NCBI GenBank assembly: GCA_922989275.2
Contig: OV277861.1
Coordinates: forward strand, 48,647,623 to 48,711,622
Reading direction: 5' to 3'
DNA length: 64,000 nt
Origin: Gari tellinella
Taxonomy: Eukaryota > Mollusca > Bivalvia > Cardiida > Psammobiidae
How positions within the stretch are numbered: position 1 is the first letter of the stretch; each line of letters starts with the position of its first letter. The translations under genes were made by a program, and so were the position numbers. Under the pieces are notes generated by a model that searched no databases, had not been told where the DNA came from, and saw only the letters and a list, made by a program, of their open reading frames with translations. Shown here piece by piece: positions 43,101-52,516 of this stretch.

Positions 43101-43840
43101 AGGGATGTCCTAACAGCAAACCCAACACCTGCTTTCCTTTCCGTTTTACGCCCTGACCAGAATATTGTATAACCTGATCCAACCTCACTCAATTGACCTT
43201 GTTCCAAAAATCTAGTTTCGCTGAGAGCAGCAACGTCTACTGCGTATCTGTTGAGCTCATGTGTGACCAAATCAGTCCTCCTTTCAGGACGGTTGGCATC
43301 TTTGCGATCCAAGAGAGTTCGCACGTTCCATGAAGCAATGGTTAGGGACTTTGCGGTCTGTTTTCCTTTCTGGTAGCCTGTCTGAACCCAGAGATTGTTA
43401 GCACCCTCTGCTCTATTCCCTGACTGCCCGCTACCTTGAGGAGGGGGTCTAGAGCTGCTGGGGACTGAGGGCCGTAGTGTAATTGTGTCTGTCATTAAGG
43501 GGTATTGGCGCTAGGTGCCATGCGCATCATTAAGTTGCTGTTGTTTGCGCAGAGCCTCAGCAACTCTCTCCACCTGCAACCACAAGTCCAGGGCAAACCG
43601 AGGTAAGACAGCTGTACTCAAAGAGACACAGACGACTGAACAGTAAATAGCAGGTCGCAGCATATGACCAGGGCCACAAGCAGTGCTCTGTGACAACGCC
43701 CTTACTGCAGTATGCGACTGCAGGATTTCTGTCTGGGTTTACTCCCGTAGCCTTTCCCCACCCAAGAGGTACCCGCAAGGCAGCGGTAACAGACGCAGGT
43801 GGTATATTGTACTGTCATACTATAGCAGAGGTAACCCTGA
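40113..43840 (-). mobile_element. Near full-length APE-RT LINE
   Basis: Minus strand. The 5' region at about 43500-43840 shows no strong coding signal; one long ORF at 43495-40181 has a single in-frame stop; a short 3' UTR ends at about 40113 with a (TTG)n-like tail. A sequence related to the LINEs at 24.5-31.8 and 55.7-56.4 kb (same FTYLGSTLSS, RLQKRVW and QLRWSGHILRMSNDRLPKQL blocks). It lies within the hAT element and is therefore younger than the hAT insertion, or moved with it. Target duplication not found by eye. Confidence 0.85.
40181..43495 (-). pseudogene. LINE ORF: AP endonuclease + reverse transcriptase + C2H2 finger, one nonsense codon
   Basis: From the ATG at 43495 the frame stays open for 1105 codons to the TAA at 40181, except for one TAG at 41594-41596 (codon 634). 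Endonuclease: SWNVRTL, ALSETR, SVYAPT, ILGDLNARIG, LDFIICR, STDHLLL (about residues 50-300). RT: GKAAGPDGIPPEVFK, NYRGISLLS, FVDLTKAFDTV, NGVKQGCVLAPTLFS, LLYADDCG with both catalytic aspartates, FGLTISIKKTEV, FTYLGSSL. C-terminal finger: CGTCGRLC…HMRIH (C-x2-C…H-x3-H). The TAG sits between the RT fingers and the GFRKNRGT motif. All catalytic residues are kept, so the decay is recent. Alternatives: read-through or an assembly error at one base. Confidence 0.9.
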
Positions 43841-44468
43841 CCTGACCTGAGATCTTATCTTGGGTGAATAATCAGTAACAAAGAGAGTTTTACCACTACA
43901 TGAACCCTTAACAAAGATAATTAGTGTTTTAATATGTCCTACAGTACAAGTCTCGCAATGTTTAAAAAGTCCGCGCTCCCAGCACGGACACTTTTGAATG
44001 TCCGCGGGTTTCCAGCACGGACAATTTTTTTGGACCATCGTGGACAAAATTTGTGTCCACCGCGGACAGAAATTTACCCTACGGGATATTTCCGCGGCGG
44101 AGTCATCGCTGATTGCGATGGCATCATCGCGGATTGCGATGGCATCATCGTGGACGCTACCTGTATGAGTTGGAGTCGCTGAATCGCTTTAGGTGAAAAT
44201 TATCAAGAAAAGATATGCAACAGCTTACTTGTTCATACACGTGTGCATTTTAAACTGTAGAAACCTTTTTTGGAATACAGTCATATTTCAAATTCATAAT
44301 GAAATATAATATATATGTAAAATTGTAAATAGCCTACTCTTAAACCCCGAAACTGAAACAGGTTCTTTATGTTCAACTAAAGTCTATAGTCAGGTTGCCA
44401 AAAAAAAAGGTAAAGGAATAAAAAGAAAAGTCTACGTATATTGTGTTTTAGCTCACAGTCTAAGTTTA

Positions 44469-44860
44469 TTAAAAATCATACGGGAAGAGATTAAAAATGT
44501 CACTCGTATTCGGTCATAATTGTTTCGACCCAACACGAGAGTTAAAACGGGGGAGAGTTATGAACCTCGGGAAAACCATTATTTGTTTTCAATCTCGTAA
44601 ACGTGTGTCTTCTTAGAAGACAAGATACTAATAGTACAGTAAAACCTCTCTATAACGTCCACTAAATGGTTTTAGATGGCAGGTTTTTTAGGTGCTATGT
44701 TTTATTAAAAATCGTACGGGTAGAGATTAAAAATGTCCGGCGCATTCTGTCATAATTGTTTAGAACCAACACGAGAATTAAAGGAGGGCGGGGAGAGAGT
44801 TGTGAAACTCGGAAAAAAAATTATTTGTTTTCAATCCCGTAAACGTGAACCTCCTCCTAA
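44469..44860. repeat. 235-bp spaced tandem duplication with family C half
   Basis: 44469-44625 and 44704-44860 share TAAAAATC-TACGGG-AGAGATTAAA, GGTCATAATTGTTT and TTATTTGTTTTCAATC-CGTAAACGTG at roughly 85% by eye. Between them (44637-44690) is a family C left half starting CAGTAAAACCTCTCTATAAC; after copy 2 comes a complete family C element. So [copy + family C] was duplicated and the first MITE truncated. Confidence 0.75.
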
Positions 44861-44879
44861 GTTAAAGTAGCTAAAAATA

Positions 44880-45082
44880 CAGAATAAAACCTCTCTATCA
44901 CGACCACTAAACTGTCTTAATTAGCAGGTGTTAAAAACAAGTGCATGCTTAAAGAAAGGTGAACGTAAACAAGTTTCTGCAGAAACTTTCATGTTTACTT
45001 TCATTTTGCTTCAAGCTTTCCCGTCTTATTATGCAGTCAATTAGCCTTCAGTTTAGTGGTCATTATAGAGAGGTTTTATAGT
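44880..45082. repeat. Family C MITE
   Basis: CAGAATAAAACCTCTCTATC … ATTATAGAGAGGTTTTATAG. Hairpin GTAAACAAGTTTCTGC / GCAGAAACTTTCATGTTTAC, diverged from other copies but still paired. Confidence 0.75.
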
Positions 45083-45289
45083 AGATTGAATAATGATATA
45101 AGGACCAAACGCATCTACACGATTGATTTTGGTCTCAAATCAACTATACTGCTACAGTTTTTACTTTTGATCGATCAACTCTGTTAAACACGGGTTTGCA
45201 TTTTTTCTGAGGAATGTAATCCTTTTTTACATTAGCCGAGGTTAAAGTTGAGATGATAGATGGTTATAGAAGGCAGTGTTATTTATATG

Positions 45290-45293
45290 CAAA

Positions 45294-45324
<31 letters not shown>

Positions 45325-45375
45325 GAGCAAGACACACACAGAGATAGAGAGACAGAGAGGGAGAGAGGAGGGATG
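45290..45375. repeat. (GA)n-rich purine tract
   Basis: AGAGAGAGAGAGACAGAGAC and similar, about 85 bp; strand-asymmetric purine tract. Confidence 0.9.
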
Positions 45376-45581
45376 GAGGATAGAATCTCGACCGAGCTTA
45401 CTTTTTCGTCTCTTTTCATAAACAAAATTAAACCCTATTTACCCTTTTTATGACATCGCATACTAAACGGCAATCAAATAAGTTTAGTTTAAACATATTT
45501 TACAGGGCTGCCATAAGTTGACATAAAATTCCTAAAATTTTCAAATTAGCATTTTTAAAGTGCGATTTTACGAATCTTTCC

Positions 45582-45722
45582 TGTTCCCCATCGCCTGTTT
45601 CTAGTTTTGTTGCCACGTGGCTGCTTAAAGTAGGCTGAAGGTAAAACAGAATGCGCCTTAAGGCGCATTCTTCTTTACTTTCAGCCTGCTTGAGCTACCA
45701 CATACTAGAAAGAATATCCGAA
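45582..45722. repeat. Family D MITE, ends eroded
   Basis: CCCCATCGCCTGTTTCTAG…CTGAAGGTAAAACAGAATGCGCC / GGCGCATTCTTCTTTACTTTCAG. Hairpin intact; TTAA ends missing. Followed at 45786 by GGGTTGGGCCACAA, the LINE 3' UTR phrase of 20640. Confidence 0.65.
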
Positions 45723-45894
45723 AATTTAGAAAAAATCCGGATAAATTGCAGTCCTGATTTTATTTCAATTATATACAAAAAATGGGGTTGGGCCACAAAT
45801 TCTACCAACTTAGAGACGGTCCTCCCCCTATAGTTTAACAAATACAAATTCTTTTTCGAGAGCGGGCATTAGTGAGCCAGAGAGAGGGAGAAGT

Positions 45895-46016
45895 AAACAA
45901 AGAGAGAGAGAGAGAGAGAAAAGAGAGAGCGAGAGAGAGCGCCCGAGGGAGGGAGACAGAGTATGTGTACAGGTGCCTCCATAACCATTATACATACTCT
46001 CTCTCTCTCTCGGCAA
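45895..46016. repeat. (GA)n … (CT)n inverted purine/pyrimidine tracts
   Basis: A GA tract at 45899-45955 and a CT tract at 45998-46013, about 45 bp apart: able to fold back or form triplex structures. Confidence 0.8.
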
Positions 46017-46960
46017 TCAAATACATAAAGAAATTTATACAAATAGCAAACATACATCTCTGACGACCCGTGTCTGTAAACACCATATTGGATCTGCGAT
46101 TGTGGAATTCGGAATGTCTACTGTCATCTCCAATCCATATGTGAAAATTTTAAAAGAAAAACAGGTGGTTTCGCGTTCTTTTGCAAACTACGTTCTAAAA
46201 CTAGATTATATTATTGAATTAAAAGAGTCAACAAAGTCTTCATCAGTCATATACATATATTAGAAAAGATTATTTTGTAAATGTGGTAATTAACGGTGTA
46301 GTTTCTTATCTAGTGACTGTAACTCAGTGTATGATAGGGATCTACTAGAAATTTTTAAACAACTTTTCGTTTACTTTCATTCTAAATAACTATAATGTTG
46401 ATGACATTTAAATTTAAAATGTATGATCTGGTTTTGAGATGATCGCTTACAATCATGGAGAAATTACACATTTCTCCATGCTTACAATGTACATAATACG
46501 TATAGAGATAGATCTTTATCAATACAGATAGGAAAAATCAATTATGTAAGTACTTCGTTATTGGTGTCTCTCAGTGTCACTCGTTATCTGCCACATTTCC
46601 CCATTGAGTGCCCCGATTGCGTGGATCACGTGCCTAGACTAACTGGTTAATTAAGAAGCTGTCAAGGCGATTTATGGCATACAGTGCTAAAATCGTTATT
46701 TTTTATGATTGGCTTTCTAATTGGGGGCGGAGTTAAACGAAATCATTTACGATAATCTGGGTCATATGATTGGTCGAAAAAAAAGGTATTGGTTGGAAAC
46801 TGGAAGGTCACGAAAGCCTAATTGACACATCAATCAGTTAATTTGATAAAAACTGTGATGTTACATAACTTAAAGAAGTATTTTGCCTCTTCATTTTTCT
46901 TCTCTCGACAAAAAGGCATATATTATGGTGATATGTGTATCACTTTCACCCCTGAGCTAT
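46017..46960. other. Interior of the 7-kb element, no gene seen
   Basis: Only a small palindrome (GGAGAAATTACACATTTCTCC, 46457-46477) stands out. Confidence 0.45.
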
Positions 46961-46974
46961 GAAATTTGTGTGGG

Positions 46975-47815
46975 GTGATAGGATTAAGTGTGTGACGTAA
47001 TTACGATATGTGGTCGTATCCTTAAACGGTGTAGATCCTGATCAGAGGACTCGAAGAAACCTCTGATCTGGATCTACATGTACATGCTTAGCATTCGACA
47101 AGTATACTTTTCATAGGTAACACTGTTAGTAAGTGACGAATACATATATATACTCGTAGATACAATTGAATGTGTGAACCAATAACGATGTGATCGTATC
47201 CTTAAACGGGATAGATACTGATCAGAGGGCTCTAGGATCCCCCTGATCTGGGTCTTCATAGTTATCAAGGTTTGTTTATATGTATAATTTATTAATTTTC
47301 CAATTGCTGTTGTATCACCGGCGCTTTTGTATTAAAACAACAGTATGGGACGTGTAGTACGACAGCCGAGTCTACACTGTTTGCAAGAATTTGGGCATTC
47401 GATTTGGTCATTTCTGCCCCGTCTGATTCATTCCTTGCTGATCCATCGTGCTGGTGCTGTTCCCTCTATCAGAACATATAGGAACGTTAAAGAAAGACAG
47501 TCACGTGAACAAAAAGCCATTTATCGAACAAAAAACGCGAGATCAACGACATGCTGTCCAGACGAGTTGCCATTGTGTCAATAGAAGTTAGTTTTAAAAA
47601 ACGAGTATACTCGTCGATAGGGTTGAATGTGTTAAATAATTACGATAATGTGGTTGTTTTCATAAACAGTGCAGATCCGGACCAGAGCACTCCTTTATGA
47701 ACACTCTGATCTTGGTCTGCACGGTTAGCACACGACAAGTGTACTTTTCACAGTTACACTGTCAGTGCAAGGAACTGACGAGTGTACTCTTTGATAGGGT
47801 TAATGTGATAACCAA
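46975..47815. repeat. Three family J palindromes in a diverged tandem array
   Basis: Units share TGTG..ACGTAATTACGAT-TGTGGTCGTATCCTTAAACGG, then a palindrome: GTAGATCCTGATCAGAGGAC…CCTCTGATCTGGATCTAC (47032-47082), ATAGATACTGATCAGAGGGC…CCCTGATCTGGGTC (47210-47255) and GCAGATCCGGACCAGAGCAC…CTCTGATCTTGGTCTGC (47670-47722). GACAAGT-TACTTTTCA follows units 1 and 3. The third is displaced by a 240-bp insertion (47345-47584), whose open frame is unrecognised. Confidence 0.7.
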
Positions 47816-48635
47816 TTCTACCTGTTTATCAACTCATCACGGTTGAGTCTCATCTTTTCAGTTAAAATTCTACCATATACATGTTTATACGATTATATAC
47901 ACACATAATCATGATTTAAAAAAAATGATGGAATTAGGCTTTTTAAAACTTTAATTTACTATAAATGATGAGTAAATATATATACAGACCGGTGGAAGCT
48001 TAATGCAGATAAGAATTAATACAGATAGCTCTGAATGACCTTCGATTTGCAATTAGCTGCCATCTGTCTGCAAAATGTTCCGCATGACTATTGCTCGGCA
48101 TTAAGTTGTCACCAATTTGCATAACGGGTAACTTAATGCAGATGACAAAAAATGTAGAAAGCCTGGTGACAGCAAAATCAGTCGTTTTCCAACAATTCTA
48201 ATTTTTTAAGACACGGAGCCATTGAGCTGTAACATCTTGTTGATTGAAGGCGGCACTTTCATTTTTGATTGTCGGGTTTTGTTATCTAACCCCCTGCGCT
48301 GGAACGCCAGGGTCGCCGTTTCCGGTGTAGAACACCCAAAGTGTTGTTTTAATGTTTGACACTACTTTGGCCCTCATTATGCTGAATTATCACCCGCTTC
48401 TAAAATGTTTGGAAAATAACTGAAATAAGATTCGTTGCTTTATTTCGCTGAAGAAAAACAGAAAATGAGAGTAAGTCAGGTTTAACCCTTACTTGGAGTT
48501 ACGGTCTTCTGTAGGATCCGAACTGTTTGCAAATATTAAAGACGCTGCACTCGGCAGGCTAAGGGATTATGCTAACGTCCGCCCAAAGCCATGTGATCCT
48601 TGCAGCTCCGGTCACCATCGGCTCCTTTTTGTGGT
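47816..48635. other. Interior spacer, no gene supported
   Basis: 48504-48530 has an isolated GGATCCGAACTGTTTGC half-core. Otherwise unassigned. Confidence 0.45.
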
Positions 48636-48641
48636 GACGTA

Positions 48642-48888
48642 CAGTGGAGAATGTATTATTCTTTCCCAATAAACGCGTTTACGCTATAACGTTTATTTCA
48701 ATTGCAAACAGTTTGGAGTCAGATCAGAGGCTGGGTTACCAAGCGTCTGATCAGGCTCAAAACTGTTTGCCACTCAGATAAAAAGGAATTGTTAGAATTA
48801 TGTAGAACTTGACATTTTCTACGTTTTAGTGCCTTGCGATTGCGTTTCGTTTGCGTTTAAACGGGAACAAATAACGTATTCTCCACTG
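48642..48888. repeat. Family B MITE (reverse)
   Basis: TA-flanked CAGTGGAGAATGTATTATTC … GTATTCTCCACTG. Core CAGTTTGGAGTCAGATCAGA … TCTGATCAGGCTCAAAACTG. The stem changed to GGCTGGG/…AAGCG with partial compensation. Confidence 0.85.
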
Positions 48889-49420
48889 TCTGCAGCGAAT
48901 GTCAAATTTACCTGCATTTATTAAGCTTTATGAATATGCTACTAAAACAGTTATTTCTTTCTCTCTTCCCTCCCCCCCCCCCCTAAAACTGTTTTAATTA
49001 TTAGGTGTTTAGGACAGGTTACTGCTTACAGTAAGGTAAAAGTAAGGCAGGAAGCTCCTTCAGTTTCCCATGTGTGTAACCGGCGAAATCAATTTTTCGT
49101 CCGAAATATATTTATTCTATCTGCTTATAAAGGATACAATAACAGGCTAAAATAGTCATTAAGGCAGGTGGTTGATATCAACAGTACAACAGAGCTTGCT
49201 AAATTACTGCTCATCTGCAATTAGCTGCTACCTGTCTTAAAGCCATCCTGCATTTAGTTGCCACATTTTTAAAACGCCATTCAATAAAAACTGTTTAAAA
49301 TGTTGTTTTTAAACCCCGTCACCAATAAACTGCTTAAGAATCTCTCTAGTCCGGGTTTTGTATGGTAACAGGATTCGATGTGACGAGTTTTTAGTAAGTT
49401 TGTAAATGACCAAAATCTGT
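48889..49420. other. Spacer with poly-C and family C debris
   Basis: A 12-13 bp C run at about 48972-48984, followed by TTAATTATTAGGTGTTTAGGACAGGTTACTGCTTACAG, a family C internal fragment. No gene. Confidence 0.5.
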
Positions 49421-49428
49421 TACATTTA

Positions 49429-49653
49429 CAATGGAGAAAACGTTTATACTTTCCCGTTTAAACGCAAACGAAACGCGAACGCAAAACACTTGAATGCATA
49501 TACATGTAATGACAACTTTGTTATAGTTTGGAGCCTAATCAGACGCCGGGTAACCCGGCGTCTATTCTAATCTGGCCCCAATTTGTTTGCAATGGAAATA
49601 CTTGTTTTAGCGTAAATGCGTTTATTGGGAAAGAATAACATTTTCTCCACAGT
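49429..49653. repeat. Family B MITE
   Basis: CAATGGAGAAAACGTTTATAC … AACATTTTCTCCACAG. Core GTTTGGAGCCTAATCAGACGCCGGG / CCCGGCGTCTATTC plus TCTGGCCCCAATTTGTTTGC (duplicated TCTATTCTAATCTG). Confidence 0.8.
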
Positions 49654-50055
49654 ATAATTCGATTACATGCAGTGTTTAGAAAAAGACATTTTAAGATTCA
49701 GTATTGTCTTATTATTGCTTTTATTTGAACCGTCTGGTATTTAAGACTAGTGGGCATTTAAATTAAGAAATATCCGTTTAAAAAGAAAGAATGTTTGCGT
49801 TAGAGTGACGTATTTTGAGTTTAGAATAAATTATAATTATTCTTTAATCCTTTCACTTCCATTATAAATGATTCCCACTATGACATAATAAACTCTCAAA
49901 GTTATTTCGTCTGCAAGTCAGATAATTATGTAGGCTAAATCTATACAGGAATCATAGAAGACTAATGCGGACTCACAGATTTTGGGAATAGTTTTCAGGA
50001 GATTTATGATACTAATATTTAGACTGATGTGAAATTGAAACCGTAAAATCGATTT
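49654..50055. other. Spacer, nothing recognised
   Basis: AT-rich, with no motif that I can support. Confidence 0.5.
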
Positions 50056-50059
50056 ACTT

Positions 50060-50293
50060 ATAACCCTTTCACTCTCAATGACGCTTTAAAGCGCGTTTGT
50101 AACTAGTTTGGGTCATGATCAGACGCAATTAGGACCCAAACAGTTTGACTGTCGTATCGACATTTATTAAGTCATACAACATTAAATATATCTTTGAAAC
50201 GTGTATTGCAGAAAAAAACAACATTGAAGCAGACGACAATAAAGCGATGAAGGGGTAAAATTCTCCCGAATAATTTGATCATGAAAGGGTTAA
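50060..50293. repeat. Family E MITE with minimal core
   Basis: TATAACCCTTTCACTCTCAAT … CATGAAAGGGTTAA. The core is collapsed to GTTTGGGTCATGATCAGACGCAATTAGGACCCAAACAG. Tail GAAGCAGACGACAATAAAGCG. Confidence 0.8.
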
Positions 50294-50700
50294 AAGTGGA
50301 ACTTTACCATATACAGAGCCAAAATGGCATGAATGCACTAACAACGAATATCCGTGTATGCAAAGTTGAAACATCATAAAGGCTGCTTTTGCTGTTGGAT
50401 AATCGGTTGTGTCGTGTTTCTTTATCAGAAATAAAATTTTGGCAACACTTAAGTAGAAAATAGACTCGAATATCGCACATCGTGTATTTTTCCGAACAGA
50501 TCCAGACAATTCACAATCAGGTTCTGTAAACATAAATCAAACACGCCAAACAAATAGATGCTTGTCGAATGCAGAACGGTTTCGGTTGGAAATAAGCCAC
50601 AATGAACTTTTTTCGAATGATTTATTTCATATATTGAACACCTTTTATTGTGCGCAATATAGGAGCAAATAGGCTGTGGAAATTAACCAAGGACACAAAA
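50294..50700. other. Spacer, nothing recognised
   Basis: The minus frame 50279-50533 has no domain signature. Confidence 0.45.
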
Positions 50701-50978
50701 TATCAATCCAGGTAAGGACCAGCGCGATCCGCAGTGGTGCTCCGCGGTCCGTGACGATATCACCACGATCCGCGGTGATAACGATCGCGTCCGGCGGCGA
50801 GAACCCCGGTGAGACACCATCACGGACCCATCACGGACCCATCACTATCCGCGATGGACTGCGGAATACCTCAAATATCATGACGGACAAATACGCCCGT
50901 CCGCGGTCGCTGAAATTGCGACGGACCGCGGATTCTTTAAACATTGCGAGACTTGTACTGTAAGTGTAAAACCTGTTA

Positions 50979-51182
50979 CAGTAAAATCCCTCTATTAGGA
51001 CTACTCAATTATGTTGATTATTTTGTGTTCAATGCAGATGACTGCTTAAAGCAATGTTAAAGTAAAACAGAAAGCGCCTAAAAGAGTTTTTTTGTTTTAC
51101 TCTTACTTTTATTTAAGCTGCCAGTTGCATTTCATATAAATAGTTAGCTCCTTATTAGGGGTCGTAATAGTTAGGTCTCACA
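50979..51182. repeat. Family C MITE
   Basis: CAGTAAAATCCCTCTATTAG … GTCGTAATAGTTAGGTCTCA. Hairpin AAAGTAAAACAGAAAGCGCC / …TTTTTTTGTTTTACTCTTAC, eroded. Sits 18 bp outside the right TIR of the 7-kb element. Confidence 0.75.
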
Positions 51183-51585
51183 CATTTTAATTCACCTTTT
51201 CTATTCTTCGTTTCTTTTAACGATGTAAGTTAAGCCATAATATAACGATGACAACTATAAATGGTTTTCATCCTTATTTTCAAAAGGACTTTATATACTC
51301 CACATATTAATATAGTCAATGTCATTGACTGTAAGTATTGCTGCTGTTTTATTTATGCTTTTCGGTGGATTACCACGATATAGCAGTGGATGATCACTTG
51401 GTAATCAACTGCAGTGGATTATCACCAATCGCTTTTATTATGAATTTTCCCCGTAGGGCTCCCCAAGTATCGTAGTCAATCGTGTCTTATCGTTAAATTC
51501 CGGCAGTCCGATTTGTCGCGAACTACTCACCGGAAGAGCACGAATCCAAACTCGGGAGCAACGAAGTCATTCGGATGACGTCATT
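51183..51585. other. Spacer in hAT right part
   Basis: No gene recognised. GTGGATTACCACGATATAGCAGTGGATGATCAC at 51364-51396 contains small direct repeats. Confidence 0.45.
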
Positions 51586-51880
51586 ATACCGCCAACTGTC
51601 ACGCACATGTGTTCGACATAAAACGTGGGGCTCAACACGGGATAAATAATGTACGTTCGCTTTCAATTTTTAAACAATTTCGTTTAAAAAGTGGCTTAAA
51701 AGCATAAATAAATAGAATAACTGTGTTTTTTCAGTGTAAGATCGAATTTAATCCATTTCGTGAACATCAGACTGTTATATTTTCACTCGTGGCTTCGCCA
51801 CTCGTGAAAATATAACGTCTGATGTTCACTCAATGGATTAAATTTCGATCTTACACTGAAAAAAACAGTTATCCTCTTTA
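51586..51880. repeat. Hairpin element K6 with shared flank
   Basis: Hairpin at 51716-51874: ACTGTGTTTTTTCAGTGTAA … TTACACTGAAAAAAACAGTT, tip CTCGTGGCTTCGCCACTCG (TTCG loop). The 130 bp before it (GTCACGCACATGTGTTCGAC…GTTTAAAAAGTGGCTTAAAA) recur before the copy at 59551, so the mobile unit is longer than the hairpin. Confidence 0.85.
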
Positions 51881-51886
51881 TAACGT

Positions 51887-52060
51887 ATGGCATTAAAGTT
51901 CTTTGAGATACTCGTGGACAATTCAGGATTAGTGAAAGCAAAGTGCAAACTGTGTTGGACATTTATATCTCATCAGGATTTACAAAAAAAACTTCAAACT
52001 TACATTTATTTAATAAAAAGGTTTAATAATATTATAGACAGTGTATGCCTTAAAATTCTC
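51887..52060 (+). pseudogene. BED zinc-finger remnant of hAT transposase
   Basis: Frame MALKFFEILVDNSGLVKAKC, then KLCWTFISHQDLQKK. The KFFEILVDNSGLVKAKCKLC pattern (aromatic start, C-x2-C) is the N-terminal half of BED fingers found in hAT transposases. The histidine/cysteine second half is degenerate, and the frame stops at 52111 near the right terminus. A transposase reading rightwards would leave the element, so the piece was rearranged or is a residue of deletion. Confidence 0.55.
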
Positions 52061-52233
52061 CAATGTAATCGATGTAATCGAAATGTAATCGCGATTACAT
52101 TTTTCAAGTAATCGTAATTTAATCGATTACAGACTCTGTAATTTTCCAAAAGTAACCGTAATCGTAATCGCATTTGCTGTAATCGTAATCGAAAGTAACC
52201 GATTACATTTCAAAGTAATCGGTCTCATGTCTG

Positions 52234-52491
52234 GTTACAATACATTATCAATATGATGCTTCAATAAAAATGCATGCATTACCAAAAGTATGATTGTGAT
52301 AATGATGGTCCTTTTACAATGTTAAACTTGGTGGGTGGGGTAACAAAAATGCCTAAAAAGTCAACAAAGCTCCCATGATTTTACTGCTATCATACATTTC
52401 TTAATTAGTCACACATTGAAATTTCCCGAAATTCATAGTGAATCTTATTCACCCCGAGTGGTACCAACCAACCCCTCCGGCTAACGGCCTA
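52234..52491. repeat. Right arm (outer part) of the large TIR element
   Basis: Resumes the interrupted beta unit at GTTACAATACATTATCAATA. AAACTTGGTGGGTGGGGTAAC and CCTAAAAAGTCAACAAAGCTCCCATGA are inverse to 33853-33935; the end GGTACCAACCAACCCCTCCGGCTAACGGCCTA is inverse to 33758-33800. Confidence 0.85.
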
Positions 52492-52516
52492 ATAGAGGCC
52501 TTTGTATATTACCTAC

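Larger units (their letters stand above)
43942..50960. mobile_element. 7.0-kb TIR element with CpG-rich subterminal arrays
   Basis: Left CAGTACAAGTCTCGCAATGT and right ACATTGCGAGACTTGTACTG are exact inverses, extended to about 35 bp (TTTAAA-A-TCCGCG). TA borders both ends. 43975-44165 holds CCGCGG and GCGATGGCATCATCG motifs in series; 50715-50940 holds GATCCGCGGT and GACGGACCGCGG motifs: about 60% GC in a 35% GC neighbourhood. No transposase frame. The interior is filled with MITEs and simple repeats. It could be one element, or two solo copies of a shorter element facing each other. Confidence 0.65.
39635..52233. mobile_element. hAT-type transposon, 12.6 kb, with TAATCG-rich ends
   Basis: Termini CAGACATGAG (39635) and CTCATGTCTG (52233) are inverted. 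The 8-bp GTTACAAT is duplicated at 39627-39634 and 52234-52241; excision restores a normal beta unit (TGGCATGTTACAATACATT). An 8-bp duplication is the hallmark of hAT. Both ends carry arrays of TAATCG/CGATTA (39645-39810; 52055-52225). A BED-finger-like remnant (51887-51960) near the right end supports hAT. No RNase H transposase domain is found, so it is non-autonomous, enlarged by a LINE and a 7-kb TIR element. Confidence 0.9.
33758..52491. mobile_element. Large TIR element with tandem-repeat arms and a CXC-protein gene
   Basis: Left terminus TAGGCCGTGTGCCGGGCACC…, right inverse …CCGGCTAACGGCCTA; the arms stay complementary inward through TGAATAAGGTTCACTATGA, ATGTATGATAGCAGTAAA and ATGGGAGCTTTGTTG. 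Both arms are then built of two ~170-bp tandem arrays in mirror order: left one unit beta then about 4.5 units alpha; right about 2 units alpha (38640-38990) then about 3.5 units beta. Total 18.7 kb, or about 6.1 kb after removing the 12.6-kb hAT insertion at 39635-52233. The interior (35.0-38.6 kb) holds a decayed gene and a LINE. Arms of tandem repeats recall Foldback/Galileo-type elements. Target duplication not resolved. Confidence 0.75.

Noticed and set aside
42363..43156. Plus-strand frames opposite the LINE ORF
   Set aside because: Antisense shadows of the 40-43 kb LINE coding sequence.
47345..47584. 79-codon frame in an insertion between family J palindromes
   Set aside because: Basic, unfamiliar sequence with no motif; kept only as an unassigned insertion.
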